Part shown: in pieces, positions 9,057 to 18,578 of the stretch
How positions within the stretch are numbered: the stretch's first letter is position 1
Layout of the letters: every line of letters starts with the position of its first letter
Assembly (NCBI GenBank): GCA_014238905.1
Contig: JABAAE010000010.1
Span: 108,153 to 172,152, forward strand
Reading direction: 5' to 3'
DNA from: Planctomycetota bacterium
GTDB taxonomy: Bacteria; Planctomycetota; Planctomycetia; Pirellulales; Pirellulaceae
Length of the DNA stretch: 64,000 nt
The notes under the pieces: model-generated
What the model saw: the letters and a program-made list of their open reading frames with translations, nothing else
What the model was told of the DNA's origin: nothing
Databases searched by the model: none
Made by a program: the position numbers and the translations under genes

Positions 9057-9554
9057 GTAGGGCTCTTTGAACTGGTTTGACCAAGGTAGATCCCGATCAG
9101 AACCGGTTGGAGAATGCCCAGCAGCCCACTACCACCGATTCGGACGTGACGGCCGGAGATTGTGGTTGGTCCGATCCCAGGAGAGGATATAGGGGTGTTA
9201 ACGGTAAGTATTCGCTCCTGCCAAGTTCGCCATATTAGATCGATTCGACACGGCGGCCCGTGTCCGGTTGAGCGGTGATACAGACTGATACAGACTTGTG
9301 ACCTTTCGAGGGGAGGGTCCTAATGGTCAGCGATGCAACCGCATCCGGTCAAATTCGGATAGTCGGCACAGTTGTGGTATCCATCCTATTCGGGCGTCGG
9401 ATAATCCTCTCAAAACCCTCAAATAATTTTCTCCAAACTCTCCCATCCATTTTTCTTTGGGGTTATTATCAGGTTCACACGGAAATCTTATGTCGTCTCT
9501 TCAGTCCGTTTGTCTCTTCTGGTGAAACGATTTTCAACAATAAAAAGGATACCA
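9057..9554. other. Intergenic region; 10-bp tandem duplication
   Basis: About 500 bases without a recognisable gene. GATACAGACT is perfectly duplicated at 9277-9286 and 9287-9296. An AAAGGATA ribosome-binding-like stretch lies just before the ATG at 9555. Confidence 0.55.
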
Positions 9555-12500
9555 ATGAAGGTTACCTCGCTTGCTGATGCGATTGCTCATCAATTTCGAA
9601 AACGCTTCCTGCACCTTCGGCAAAGTGAAGCGATCCAATCTGTGAAAGAGGTTTTGAATGCGGTTTTGGATTGTTTCGCCAAAACAAAGGCGCACCAAGA
9701 CCAGGTCAGGCAAACCAAAACGCTGCGGTTCGAGACTTTTGAAGCACGTTGTTTATTGAGTGGTGCAGACTGGTATCCGCAGGCTTTCGGTGACGGGGAT
9801 GACGACTCATTAGTAGGTGATGCAAACATTCCGGTATATGTGGACGGGAACTTGGAATTTGGAGACTTGAGCGCTCAATTTCCCTACGGACAATCGAATA
9901 CCTTCAAACTCGCCAGTAACCCCTCGGCCTCCAAGGTGATTTACCTCGATTTCGATGGCCATCACAGTGTCGGCAACTGGTGGAATCACGATATCGTCTT
10001 CCCGAGTTTTGATACCAATGGCGATACAAGTTCCTTCAGTAATGCGGAGCTGAGCCAGATCCAAAAACAATTTTTGCACGTTGCGGAAGACTTTTTGCCG
10101 TTTGACATTAATGTCACCACGATTGATCCCGGCGTGGAAGCGTTAAGGAAATCTGGGCCCGGCGACCAATTTTGGGGCGTGAGATCCCTCAATACGCAGT
10201 ATACAAATGGGTTTGGAAACGGGTCCGGTGGAATTGCTCACTTGAATTCTTTTGATGCAGGGATTGATGATCCTGTTTTTACTTTTAACAAGGGAGCCAA
10301 CGCTGGAGGGATGACCAACTCGCACGAGGTTGGGCATTCATTGGGGTTGCGTCACGATGGATTAGGCGCACAAAGTTACCATCCTGGGACGGGAAGTGGG
10401 GAAACGGGTTGGGGGCCGATCATGGGAGCTCCATTCGGAAGAAATCTGGTTCAGTGGAGCAAAGGCGAATATGCGAACTCAACCAACACCGAAGACGACC
10501 TGCAGATCATCACTAGAAACAGAAACGGTTTTGGGTTTAGGGCGGATGATCATGGCAATGGGCTTGCCAATGCGACCCCTCTGGATATCGATCAAGACAT
10601 TAACGTGAGTCAATGGGGGATCATCGAACGTAACACCGATCGCGATTATTTCTCTTTTTCGTCTGGCGCTGGGGAGATTTCGATTGATATCGATGCCTTA
10701 ACGGTCAATCCAAGCCTGGATGTTGAGGCGAAACTTTTTGACTCCAGTGGGAACTTGTTGCAAACCAGTAATCCGGCAGGAAGTGTGGGAAGCACTTTAA
10801 GTCTTGAGGTGGGCGGCGGGACCTATTTCATTTCTGTGGATGGGGTTGGAAAGTCTGGCGTTTACACCGATTACGGTAGCCTTGGATTTTATGAAATATC
10901 CGGGGTGGTACTGGATCCGATTAACGACCCACCGACGCTTGATGAAATTCCAGATATGGAAATTGATGAGGATGATCCTGAACAATTTGTCGGGTTGGAC
11001 GGTATCACAGCCGGCGTCAACGAATTTCAGCCCCTGAGAGTTACAGCGGTCTCCAGTAATTTGTCTTTAATCGCCAATCCAGCGGTCGAGTATACTTCGC
11101 CCGATCAGATGGGCGATTTATCTTTTACGCCTCTACCGAATCAAAACGGTGTGACGGTGATTACTGTGACTGTCGAGGATGGTGGTCTGGATTTGGACTT
11201 GGCAACCACCAGCGATAACGCGACCTTTAGTCGGTCTTTCGATGTGGTGGTGAACCCGATTAACGACCCGCCGACTTTGGATCCTCTTAGCGACATGACC
11301 ATCGAAGAAGATGCTGGACAACAAGTTATTGACTTGACGGGTATCGGAGATGGAGATGAGGGCTTTCAGCCGCTGCGGGTCACCGCAAGCAGTTCGAATC
11401 CCGGTTTAATTCCAATTCCCGGGGTGGAATACCAATCACCTCAAAGCCAGGGGGTATTGAGGTTTACTCCTGCCGATAATCAATTTGGTTCTTCGGTGAT
11501 TACGGTGAGGGTTGAAGATGGTGGGTCGGATCGCAACCTGGCCACTGCATTTGATAACCTGACCTTCGACCGTACCTTTCTGGTTCAGGTCGACGCTGTG
11601 AACGACAAGCCGACTCTGGATGCAATTCCCAATCAGGTTCTGGACGAGGATGAGTCTCGTGCACTTGATTTCAGCGGGGTAACCGCAGGTGGTGGCGAAT
11701 TTCAGCCGTTACGGGTCACTGCCAGCAGTACCAACCTGGCGGTAATGGGTCATCCCGAGGTTGACTATTCGTCCGACGACTCGTCTGGAGTGATTCATCT
11801 GGTGCCCGAACCAGGGATGGCTGGTTCGACTCTGATCTCGGTTTTGGTTGAGGATGGGGGATTCGATGGCAACCTTGCCACTGAAAATGACAACCAGACA
11901 TTTGTCAGAGTTTTTGCAGTCGACGTCAATTCGGTCAATGATACCCCGACCTTGGATGACATCAGCGACGTCGAACTGATGGAGGATGAGGACGAGCAGA
12001 CAATTGGGCTGACCGGGATCACCGCCGGTTCGATGGAAGGGAGCCAACCCCTTCAGGTAACGGCGGAAAGCTCCAATCCGGATCTTCTTGCGAGTCTAAG
12101 CGTTGATTACAACTCACCCTTCCAATTTGGTGATCTGGTATTCAAAACCGTAGATAACGCGTTTGGTGAAACCGAGATTACGGTCACGGTAGAGGATGGC
12201 GGTCTTGATGAAAATCTGGCGACCCAAGGGGATAATGCGACGTTCAGTCGTACTTTTCTGATAACGGTGGATCCAATCAATGATGCTCCCCGCTTTCAAG
12301 TTCCCAAACTAGTCGAGACCGATCAATCATCAGGTTTAGGTGAAATACAGATCAAGTCGATTGATTCCGGACCACTTGAAACGGGGCCATTACGATTCAG
12401 TGTCACCACCGATAATCCAGAGTTTATTCGGGACTTGGCGGTTGATTACACCGATCCTAACAGCACCGGTAGCGTAACGTTCGATACCGCCCAGCAATTG

Positions 12501-14072
12501 GGCCGAGGTAAGATCTTCCTGACATTGGAAGATGGTGGTTTGGACGGAAGCCTCGCCACGAGCTATGACAATTTGACGACGACCAAAGTGATTGATTTAC
12601 TGGTGACGACCAAAACGGTTAGCTTTGCTCACACCGATCGCACGATTCACGGTCTGGTTGAGGGAGCGTTTGATGATACCTACTGGAACAAACAGTCCAG
12701 CCAGAAAATTACCGAGGTCGGATTTGGCCAAGGAGCACGCAGTCGAATGGAACACCATTGGAAGGTTGCCTTGCCGGGCGACCATGAATCCGCGGAATTC
12801 TTTATCTATGCTGGTCATGATGCTTCCAACGAGCAGTTTCGGTTTCAATATATGGTCGGCGGAAAAGGTCCATGGAAGAACCTCGTAACGACCAATCAGA
12901 ATGGTTACCGAAAATATTATTCCAGAGTCGTTGACGCCGATATGGGAATGGCGGACTTTATTTGGATTCGGGCCCGGGACACTCATCGAGGCGATGATGC
13001 GGAACTTGCCACTCTGGATGTGAGGAAGATTTCCTTGATGACCAGAGGATTGGAGGAGCAGAGTCCGACTGTCAATGCGTTTACATTCGACAAAGTAGGT
13101 TCTGAATCGGGTTCCGATAAAGCCCAGATTCGCTTCCATTTGGCCGATCGGACCCGTTTGGATCATGATGTTGAAGTCCATTATGAAATCGGTGGAACTG
13201 CTGAAAATGGTGATTACCGAGAGGTCCTTTCTGGAACAAAGACCATTAAAGCAGGCAATCTGGCCGCTCGTCTTTTTATCACTCCCCGTGATGATCGAGC
13301 GATCGAAGGTAATGAGTCCTTAACTGTTCGGGTCTTACCCAGTGGTGAAGATTATCGGGTTTCAGGGTCACCGGTGGCCGCGGTGAAAATTGTTGATAAC
13401 GATCTGAACACCTTTGAAGCCGAAGCGGAAGTTAGTTATCTGGGTAGACACGAGGTGAATTATGGCCAGTCTCAGTTTGCCGACGGCCAAGCGGAGATCA
13501 TCAGTGAACGTCCCTACGGGACAAAAACCATGATGGACCACCAGTGGAGGTTTGATTTGACGGGTCAGGCGAATGTCGTATTCAAAGGAGAATTTGAAGT
13601 GATGTCGGATGCTTACGTCGATCGCTTTGATGTTGCTTACTCAACAGATCAGCTAAATTGGAATTTCCTAGGCCGCCTCCGCCGGTTGGGATCTACCGAC
13701 TTTAGTCAGCCTGTTTCCCTTAACCCGGGTACCAGCGACGTTTGGGTGCGATTGGCTGATCGTTACCGTCGGCCTCACGATACCCATGTCGCACAAGTCG
13801 CCGTTAGACAATTGCAGTTTGTGAGTGCCAACGTGGTTGGACCGGGATTGCCCGCCCCGGCCTACATGGGAGCGATGGAGTCGCCAATGGCGACTCTCAA
13901 CCGAACCAAGGCTCCCACGGTCTTGTCGACCGGATCAACGGCCGGGCTTGTTGGGCATCAGGATCCTTTGGCCTTTACCGGAGAAGCCGGTGATGAATTC
14001 ACTTTGCCTGAGTTTTACGTTAACCGAGAGACCGCTGAAATCGACTCGGTTTTCGAAGATTGGGATGCCTAG
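9555..14072 (+). CDS. Giant secreted metalloprotease-like protein with cadherin/Ig-type repeats and Calx-beta domain
   Basis: The protein is about 1505 residues from ATG 9555 (AAAGGATA upstream). A TTG at 9510 is possible but lacks this support. Near residue 57, LRFETFEARCLLSG resembles the planctomycete LEPR-xLL export motif. A reprolysin-like zinc motif H257-E258-VG-H261-SLGLR-H267 is followed by a Met-turn-like GPIMGAPFG, so the N-terminal third is probably a metallopeptidase. A PPC-like beta-sandwich (about 370-455) comes next. Five repeats of about 110 residues follow, each starting with (I/V)ND-x-P and containing TVEDGG-x-D-x-(N)LAT. A Calx-beta domain lies around 1175-1285 (VNAFTFDKV to VKIVDND). 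It ends without a clear sorting signal. Likely function: secreted or surface-attached degradation or adhesion. Confidence 0.85.
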   Translation: MKVTSLADAIAHQFRKRFLHLRQSEAIQSVKEVLNAVLDCFAKTKAHQDQVRQTKTLRFETFEARCLLSGADWYPQAFGDGDDDSLVGDANIPVYVDGNLEFGDLSAQFPYGQSNTFKLASNPSASKVIYLDFDGHHSVGNWWNHDIVFPSFDTNGDTSSFSNAELSQIQKQFLHVAEDFLPFDINVTTIDPGVEALRKSGPGDQFWGVRSLNTQYTNGFGNGSGGIAHLNSFDAGIDDPVFTFNKGANAGGMTNSHEVGHSLGLRHDGLGAQSYHPGTGSGETGWGPIMGAPFGRNLVQWSKGEYANSTNTEDDLQIITRNRNGFGFRADDHGNGLANATPLDIDQDINVSQWGIIERNTDRDYFSFSSGAGEISIDIDALTVNPSLDVEAKLFDSSGNLLQTSNPAGSVGSTLSLEVGGGTYFISVDGVGKSGVYTDYGSLGFYEISGVVLDPINDPPTLDEIPDMEIDEDDPEQFVGLDGITAGVNEFQPLRVTAVSSNLSLIANPAVEYTSPDQMGDLSFTPLPNQNGVTVITVTVEDGGLDLDLATTSDNATFSRSFDVVVNPINDPPTLDPLSDMTIEEDAGQQVIDLTGIGDGDEGFQPLRVTASSSNPGLIPIPGVEYQSPQSQGVLRFTPADNQFGSSVITVRVEDGGSDRNLATAFDNLTFDRTFLVQVDAVNDKPTLDAIPNQVLDEDESRALDFSGVTAGGGEFQPLRVTASSTNLAVMGHPEVDYSSDDSSGVIHLVPEPGMAGSTLISVLVEDGGFDGNLATENDNQTFVRVFAVDVNSVNDTPTLDDISDVELMEDEDEQTIGLTGITAGSMEGSQPLQVTAESSNPDLLASLSVDYNSPFQFGDLVFKTVDNAFGETEITVTVEDGGLDENLATQGDNATFSRTFLITVDPINDAPRFQVPKLVETDQSSGLGEIQIKSIDSGPLETGPLRFSVTTDNPEFIRDLAVDYTDPNSTGSVTFDTAQQLGRGKIFLTLEDGGLDGSLATSYDNLTTTKVIDLLVTTKTVSFAHTDRTIHGLVEGAFDDTYWNKQSSQKITEVGFGQGARSRMEHHWKVALPGDHESAEFFIYAGHDASNEQFRFQYMVGGKGPWKNLVTTNQNGYRKYYSRVVDADMGMADFIWIRARDTHRGDDAELATLDVRKISLMTRGLEEQSPTVNAFTFDKVGSESGSDKAQIRFHLADRTRLDHDVEVHYEIGGTAENGDYREVLSGTKTIKAGNLAARLFITPRDDRAIEGNESLTVRVLPSGEDYRVSGSPVAAVKIVDNDLNTFEAEAEVSYLGRHEVNYGQSQFADGQAEIISERPYGTKTMMDHQWRFDLTGQANVVFKGEFEVMSDAYVDRFDVAYSTDQLNWNFLGRLRRLGSTDFSQPVSLNPGTSDVWVRLADRYRRPHDTHVAQVAVRQLQFVSANVVGPGLPAPAYMGAMESPMATLNRTKAPTVLSTGSTAGLVGHQDPLAFTGEAGDEFTLPEFYVNRETAEIDSVFEDWDA

Positions 14073-14106
14073 GCGACTGGCTCTTAATAAAGTTTTGACC
14101 CCAGAG

Positions 14107-14135
14107 AATCCCGCTTTATTCAGCGGGATTTTTTT
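14107..14135 (+). terminator. Intrinsic terminator after the giant exoprotein
   Basis: A perfect 9-bp stem AATCCCGCT / AGCGGGATT (14107-14115 with 14122-14130) closes a 6-base loop and runs directly into a T-tract (14129-14135). It sits 35 bases after the stop codon of the exoprotein gene. Confidence 0.93.
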
Positions 14136-14435
14136 ATTGAACCGCCGGACAGGTGCAGCAGGATTTGGCGGGTCACCGACCACCGGAAGCGTTTCGTTTT
14201 GGCAACCTGTGGGTGTGAAGACCGGCGTGCAAAGGCAGAACGACGAGCTTGGCTTTTTAAATGTTGGTGTTCAGTGATTTGTTTTTAGATACTGCTCTGC
14301 CGAAATGGCGGGGGTTCCAATCGGTCGGCCGGAACAGGTGATGGTGTCAGGACAGGAATCTGCGAGAATAGCAGCAAGCATAAGGCGATCCTCGTCTCAC
14401 CATCTGTTTGAATCCCCAAGGTAAATTTAAAAAAA
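14136..14435. other. Intergenic region before the zinc-peptidase gene
   Basis: About 300 bases with no supported gene. An A-rich stretch (TTTAAAAAAA) directly precedes the next ATG; there is no purine-rich Shine-Dalgarno sequence. Confidence 0.45.
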
Positions 14436-15383
14436 ATGAATCGCTATACGTTGATAAGGGTAATGGTGTGTTGTCTTGCTTTCTGCTGGACGGCAGGGGC
14501 CCAAGAGGGGTTGCCAGAAGGCAAGCCGGTTTCTGACAGCAATGACAAGATCTTGCAAGCGTTGAAGGTGGTCCCCCCACCAGCGGATTTGGGACTGGAT
14601 CCCTTTTATTCCAAGTTTGTTAGCGCGAACGGCTACCCGGTTGTTTCTTCGTCCCGCGTTAATGACTATGCCTTGAAAGAGGCGGCCTATCTGATCAACC
14701 TGATGCTCGACCAACGTCCCGATGTTCGTAAGGCGATGATCGAAGGCGGGTCACGGATGGTGGTGATGGCCTACTCGGAGTTCACCACCGACATTCCGGA
14801 GCATTCCCACATGAAGCCGGTGGACTATTGGGATGTTCGATGTCGGGGATTGGGAGGAAGTCGTCGGGATCCTGTTTGTTCGTGTGGAGAGGAGAATTTG
14901 TTGGGCTATCGTGGAGATCCGTACTGGTCGGAGAATATCCTGATCCATGAATTTGCACATAATATTCACTTGCGGGGAATGGTCCGGGTTGACCCTTCTT
15001 TTGATGGCCGTTTACGGGACGCTTATAAGAAGGCGATGAAAGACGGTTTGTGGGCTGGAAAATATGCTTCGGTGAACCCACAGGAGTACTTTGCCGAGGG
15101 CGTTCAATCGTGGTTTAACAATAATCGTCAGCCCGATCATGATCATAACCATGTCGACACACGCTCGGAGCTAAAGGAGTATGACCCCGGTTTGGCATTG
15201 ATTTGTGAAGAAGTCTTTGGAAAGACCGTCCTGAAATACACCAAACCCAAGACAAGACTGATCGGTCACCTGGTGGGGTACGACCCGGTGACCGCTCCGG
15301 TTTTCAAATGGCCAGAGCGTCTTCGTCAAGAACAGGCTGCTATTTTGCGAAAAGCTCAACAGCGAAGTCAGTCGGGAAAATAA
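14436..15383 (+). CDS. Secreted putative zinc metallopeptidase (HEFAH)
   Basis: A 315-residue protein with a signal peptide (MNRYTLIRVMVCCLAFCWTA, cleavage near GAQ). ILIHEFAHNIH carries the HExxH motif at H171-E172-H175. About 60 residues later PQEYFAEGVQSWF offers a glutamate as the third zinc ligand, a gluzincin-type arrangement also seen in anthrax-lethal-factor-like peptidases. Two cysteines (VCSCGEEN) lie in the middle. Homologues are usually labelled hypothetical. Peptidase activity is therefore inferred from the motif. It is followed directly by a T-rich 19-bp tandem array and has no operon partner. Confidence 0.75.
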   Translation: MNRYTLIRVMVCCLAFCWTAGAQEGLPEGKPVSDSNDKILQALKVVPPPADLGLDPFYSKFVSANGYPVVSSSRVNDYALKEAAYLINLMLDQRPDVRKAMIEGGSRMVVMAYSEFTTDIPEHSHMKPVDYWDVRCRGLGGSRRDPVCSCGEENLLGYRGDPYWSENILIHEFAHNIHLRGMVRVDPSFDGRLRDAYKKAMKDGLWAGKYASVNPQEYFAEGVQSWFNNNRQPDHDHNHVDTRSELKEYDPGLALICEEVFGKTVLKYTKPKTRLIGHLVGYDPVTAPVFKWPERLRQEQAAILRKAQQRSQSGK

Positions 15384-15388
15384 CGGGC

Positions 15389-15483
15389 CAGTGCTGTTAT
15401 TTGTTTTCAGTGCTGTTTTTTGTTTTCAGTGCTACTTTTTGTTTTCAGTGCTACTTTTTGTTTTCAGTGCTGTTTTTTGTTTT
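15389..15483. repeat. Five tandem copies of a T-rich 19-bp unit
   Basis: CAGTGCTGTTTTTTGTTTT and close variants repeat five times exactly end to end, starting five bases after the stop codon of the zinc-peptidase gene. Variation is limited to GTTA/GTTT/ACTT at one place. The period of 19 is not a multiple of three, in agreement with a non-coding position. Confidence 0.96.
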
Positions 15484-15801
15484 CACCGAGTGAACTCCCG
15501 GTGCAGCGAGTCGCCGTGAGTGGGCACACCGGGCCGGTGAAAGACTTGCCAACCGGTCCCGTAAATCTAACCCATTTGGATTAGCTGATTTTGGGTGGCA
15601 AAGCTACAATAGAATTTCTTAGAGGGATCGGCGGTTTCTCTCTTTGGATTTTGTCCCTGCCTGGAAAGTCAGTCAAACAGAGATAGTTCCCCGGATATTG
15701 TGTCAAAGGTGCATTGAAGGCAACCTGTTGTTGATCGCAGTCCTGGGGCTTGAAATCCCTTGTTTCATTACCGTTGGTCGATTGAATGAAGGCTAAAAGT
15801 C
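15484..15801. other. Intergenic region before the cytochrome gene
   Basis: About 320 bases with no gene recognised. No promoter element with acceptable spacing was found, although TACAAT occurs at 15605-15610. Confidence 0.4.
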
Positions 15802-18567
15802 ATGTTGAAGAGTTTCGGTAGTAAAAAAACAGTGGCCCGTTTAATCACTCTGGTCTTACTTGGTCAATTCATTCTTGGCCTGGGATCAGCTGCGTCTTTG
15901 ACTGCCCAGGAGACGGGCGTTGAATCGGTCGTTATCGCGGGGTTGGGGTCCAGTCAATTGAAAGAGGTCCTCAAGGGAAGGGTGTTGATTGAAGAACTCA
16001 ATTGCGCCGGATGCCATGCGGCACCCCAATCGATCAAGGAACATTCCAAAAAAGCTCCCCGTCTGTCGGGTATAGGTAGCCGTATGAATCCCTACTACTT
16101 GCAACAATTTATTGAATCTCCCCATCAAGTCAAACCGGGCACCACCATGCCACAATTGTTGTCGAGTTTGGGTGAGAAACAGGGAAAAGAAGTGGCAGCG
16201 GCCATCACTCATTTTTTGCTGTCGACCGACGCAAAATCCGATTTTCACTTAATCGCTCCCGACGAAGTGGCGGCTGAAAAGGGAAGAGAACTGTTTCATA
16301 CTGTTGGTTGTGTGGCCTGCCACTCGCCCAGGGACGGCCAGGGAAAAGAATTGATGCAGCAAGAATCGGTCCCGTTGGGTGATTTGGAAAAAAAATATAA
16401 CGTCTCCAGCCTCGTTCAATTCTTGTCCCAGCCGCATCGGATCAGGCCCTCTGGAAGAATGCCGGACTTGAAGTTGCCTCGGCGGGATTTGGAACGAATC
16501 GCCCATTACCTGGTCCGGCGGACGAGGGTGCCCGGTCATTTGAAATTCACGCTGCTGCGAGGCCGCGTCTGGGAGGGACTGGAAGTCAATGTAGAGAAAG
16601 AAAAAGCGGGCCACGTGGATGACTTTTCTCTTCAGTCTCTCCAGAAACTTCCGCAAAATTCTGCTTTGATCTACGAAGGATTTCTCAAAAGCGATAAAGA
16701 GGAGAAGGCGACGTTTCTTTTAGAAATGAATGGTGGGGAATTGTGGATCAACGATCAGAAAATTGTTGACCTGCCGCCAAGTTCAAGGCGCGGTGTCAAA
16801 AAAGCATCCGGTAGTACAGCGTTGCGTTCGGGTTGGAATCGAATAAAAGTCGTGTACATCCATGCTGGAAAAGAACCAAGTTTCGATTTGAAAATGGAAT
16901 CAGGATCTCGGCAACGGGCCGCCATCCCCGCCCGATTATTGTCGATTTATAATACGCCGATTGAACCGTACGTCGATTATCAAGTGGATCCTGTCAGGGT
17001 TAAAAAAGGTGCCAAAGAGTTTCTAAGATTAGGGTGCATCAAGTGCCATGACGACGTGAAAAATTCGTTCGAGGAGGGCCTTGCCGATTCCTACGCCAGT
17101 CCGCCGCCACTGGAGAAACTGGATGAGGTCGGTGGGTGCCTGAGTGAGAAACCTGGACCGTGGCCGAAGTTTTCTCTGTCCAGAAAGCAAAAAGATTGGG
17201 TCCGTAAAGCACTTCCTGATCTTCAAGATGAGTCGCTGGACACGATTGATACGGTGGATAAATCTTTGGTGACCTTTAATTGTCTGGCCTGTCATGATCG
17301 AGCTGGCTTGGGCGGTGTTTCTGCAGAAAGAAATGCGTTGTTTACCGGTGATCGTAAGGAATTGGGAAACGATGGCCGGATCCCTCCACCGTTAACATTA
17401 GTCGGCGCCAAACTTCAAAAGGATTGCATTTCAGACGTGATGTTGCGTGGCCAACGACAGAGGCTTTACATGACGACCCGTATGCCGCAATTCGGGGAGG
17501 CTAATGTTGGCCATCTGGTTGATCTTTTTGAACAGGTAGACCGTGTCGAGAAAGTTGAGTTTGAACCGATTGAAGACTTGTCACTGGTTAAGCGGGCTGG
17601 GCATCAGTTGATAGGAACCACCGGATTCAGTTGTGTTGGTTGCCATGATTTCAACGGACAGAAAGCGGCTGGGCCGGGGGCGATGGAAATGATTAATACC
17701 ACCAAAAGATTAAAAAAAGACTGGTTCTATTGGTATATGCTTAATCCGGCGCGGTTTAACAAAACGACCATCATGCCCGCTGCCTGGCCGGGGGGGCATG
17801 TTTTTATGGAGGATATTCTCGATGGCGATGCCAAAAAACAAATTGAGTCGGTCTGGGTTTATCTTTCTGACGGAAGACGGGCCAAGGCTCCCGTCGGGCT
17901 GTCCCGCAAATCTCCGGAATTAAGGGTTGCCGATGAAACCCTGGTCTGTCGGGGGCGTGGAAATGCGGGCTATCGTGGGATGGCGATCGGCTATCCCGAG
18001 AGGCTCAGTCTTGCCTTTGATACTCAGGAAATGAGTCTTCGGCTAATGTGGAAGGGAGATTTTGCAACGGTTAACAATGGCAGTTTCTCGGCTCGTGGTG
18101 TGGATCGGATTTCTTTTCCTCAGGGTATTCCATTTCATCGTCTCCAAGCGTTGGAGGACAATTGGCCCTATAAGAGAAAAACAGACTATCTCTTTCCAGG
18201 AGACCATGGCTATCGTTTTGATGGATATTTTTTGGACAAGGAAAAACGCCCAACCCTCATGTACCGATACGGCGACATTCGCGTAGAAGATTTTTTCGAA
18301 GACCGATTGGACAGAGAAAAAAAAGCGTTTTTCAGGCGAACGCTGACTTTTGACACGCCCGGTCCTCAGCAAGAGTTTTTTTTCCGTGTTGGATCTGCTG
18401 GGCAAATCACCAAGAGTGCGGCCAATGCATTTTCTCTTGACCGACTCAAGATCTTGATCAAAGGGAATGACCGGGGCCTGATTCGTCCAGGGGAACCCAA
18501 GGAATTGCTGGTCCCTATCCAGCTCCCCAAGGGGAAAACAACACTGATACTGGACTACAAGTGGTAA
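15802..18567 (+). CDS. Secreted multi-domain cytochrome c protein with PA14-like domain
   Basis: A 921-residue protein with a signal peptide (hydrophobic LITLVLLGQFILGLGSAAS). It contains five CxxCH heme-binding sites: NCAGCH near residue 66, GCVACH near 169, GCIKCH near 411, NCLACH near 492 and SCVGCH near 610. Residues about 285-365 (LIYEGFLKSD to SGWNRIKVVYIH) resemble a PA14-like beta-sandwich between the first two and last three hemes. The C-terminal 230 residues form a beta-rich domain found in planctomycete cytochrome proteins and not assigned a function. The following gene, a propeller protein, overlaps or nearly touches it. The two probably form a periplasmic oxidoreductase, cytochrome accepting electrons from the propeller subunit. 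The substrate is unknown. Confidence 0.85.
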   Translation: MLKSFGSKKTVARLITLVLLGQFILGLGSAASLTAQETGVESVVIAGLGSSQLKEVLKGRVLIEELNCAGCHAAPQSIKEHSKKAPRLSGIGSRMNPYYLQQFIESPHQVKPGTTMPQLLSSLGEKQGKEVAAAITHFLLSTDAKSDFHLIAPDEVAAEKGRELFHTVGCVACHSPRDGQGKELMQQESVPLGDLEKKYNVSSLVQFLSQPHRIRPSGRMPDLKLPRRDLERIAHYLVRRTRVPGHLKFTLLRGRVWEGLEVNVEKEKAGHVDDFSLQSLQKLPQNSALIYEGFLKSDKEEKATFLLEMNGGELWINDQKIVDLPPSSRRGVKKASGSTALRSGWNRIKVVYIHAGKEPSFDLKMESGSRQRAAIPARLLSIYNTPIEPYVDYQVDPVRVKKGAKEFLRLGCIKCHDDVKNSFEEGLADSYASPPPLEKLDEVGGCLSEKPGPWPKFSLSRKQKDWVRKALPDLQDESLDTIDTVDKSLVTFNCLACHDRAGLGGVSAERNALFTGDRKELGNDGRIPPPLTLVGAKLQKDCISDVMLRGQRQRLYMTTRMPQFGEANVGHLVDLFEQVDRVEKVEFEPIEDLSLVKRAGHQLIGTTGFSCVGCHDFNGQKAAGPGAMEMINTTKRLKKDWFYWYMLNPARFNKTTIMPAAWPGGHVFMEDILDGDAKKQIESVWVYLSDGRRAKAPVGLSRKSPELRVADETLVCRGRGNAGYRGMAIGYPERLSLAFDTQEMSLRLMWKGDFATVNNGSFSARGVDRISFPQGIPFHRLQALEDNWPYKRKTDYLFPGDHGYRFDGYFLDKEKRPTLMYRYGDIRVEDFFEDRLDREKKAFFRRTLTFDTPGPQQEFFFRVGSAGQITKSAANAFSLDRLKILIKGNDRGLIRPGEPKELLVPIQLPKGKTTLILDYKW

Positions 18568-18578
18568 CAAAAGGATCG

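Noticed and set aside
15389-15483. CRISPR array
   Set aside because: The 19-bp units touch each other without spacers, so this is a simple tandem repeat.
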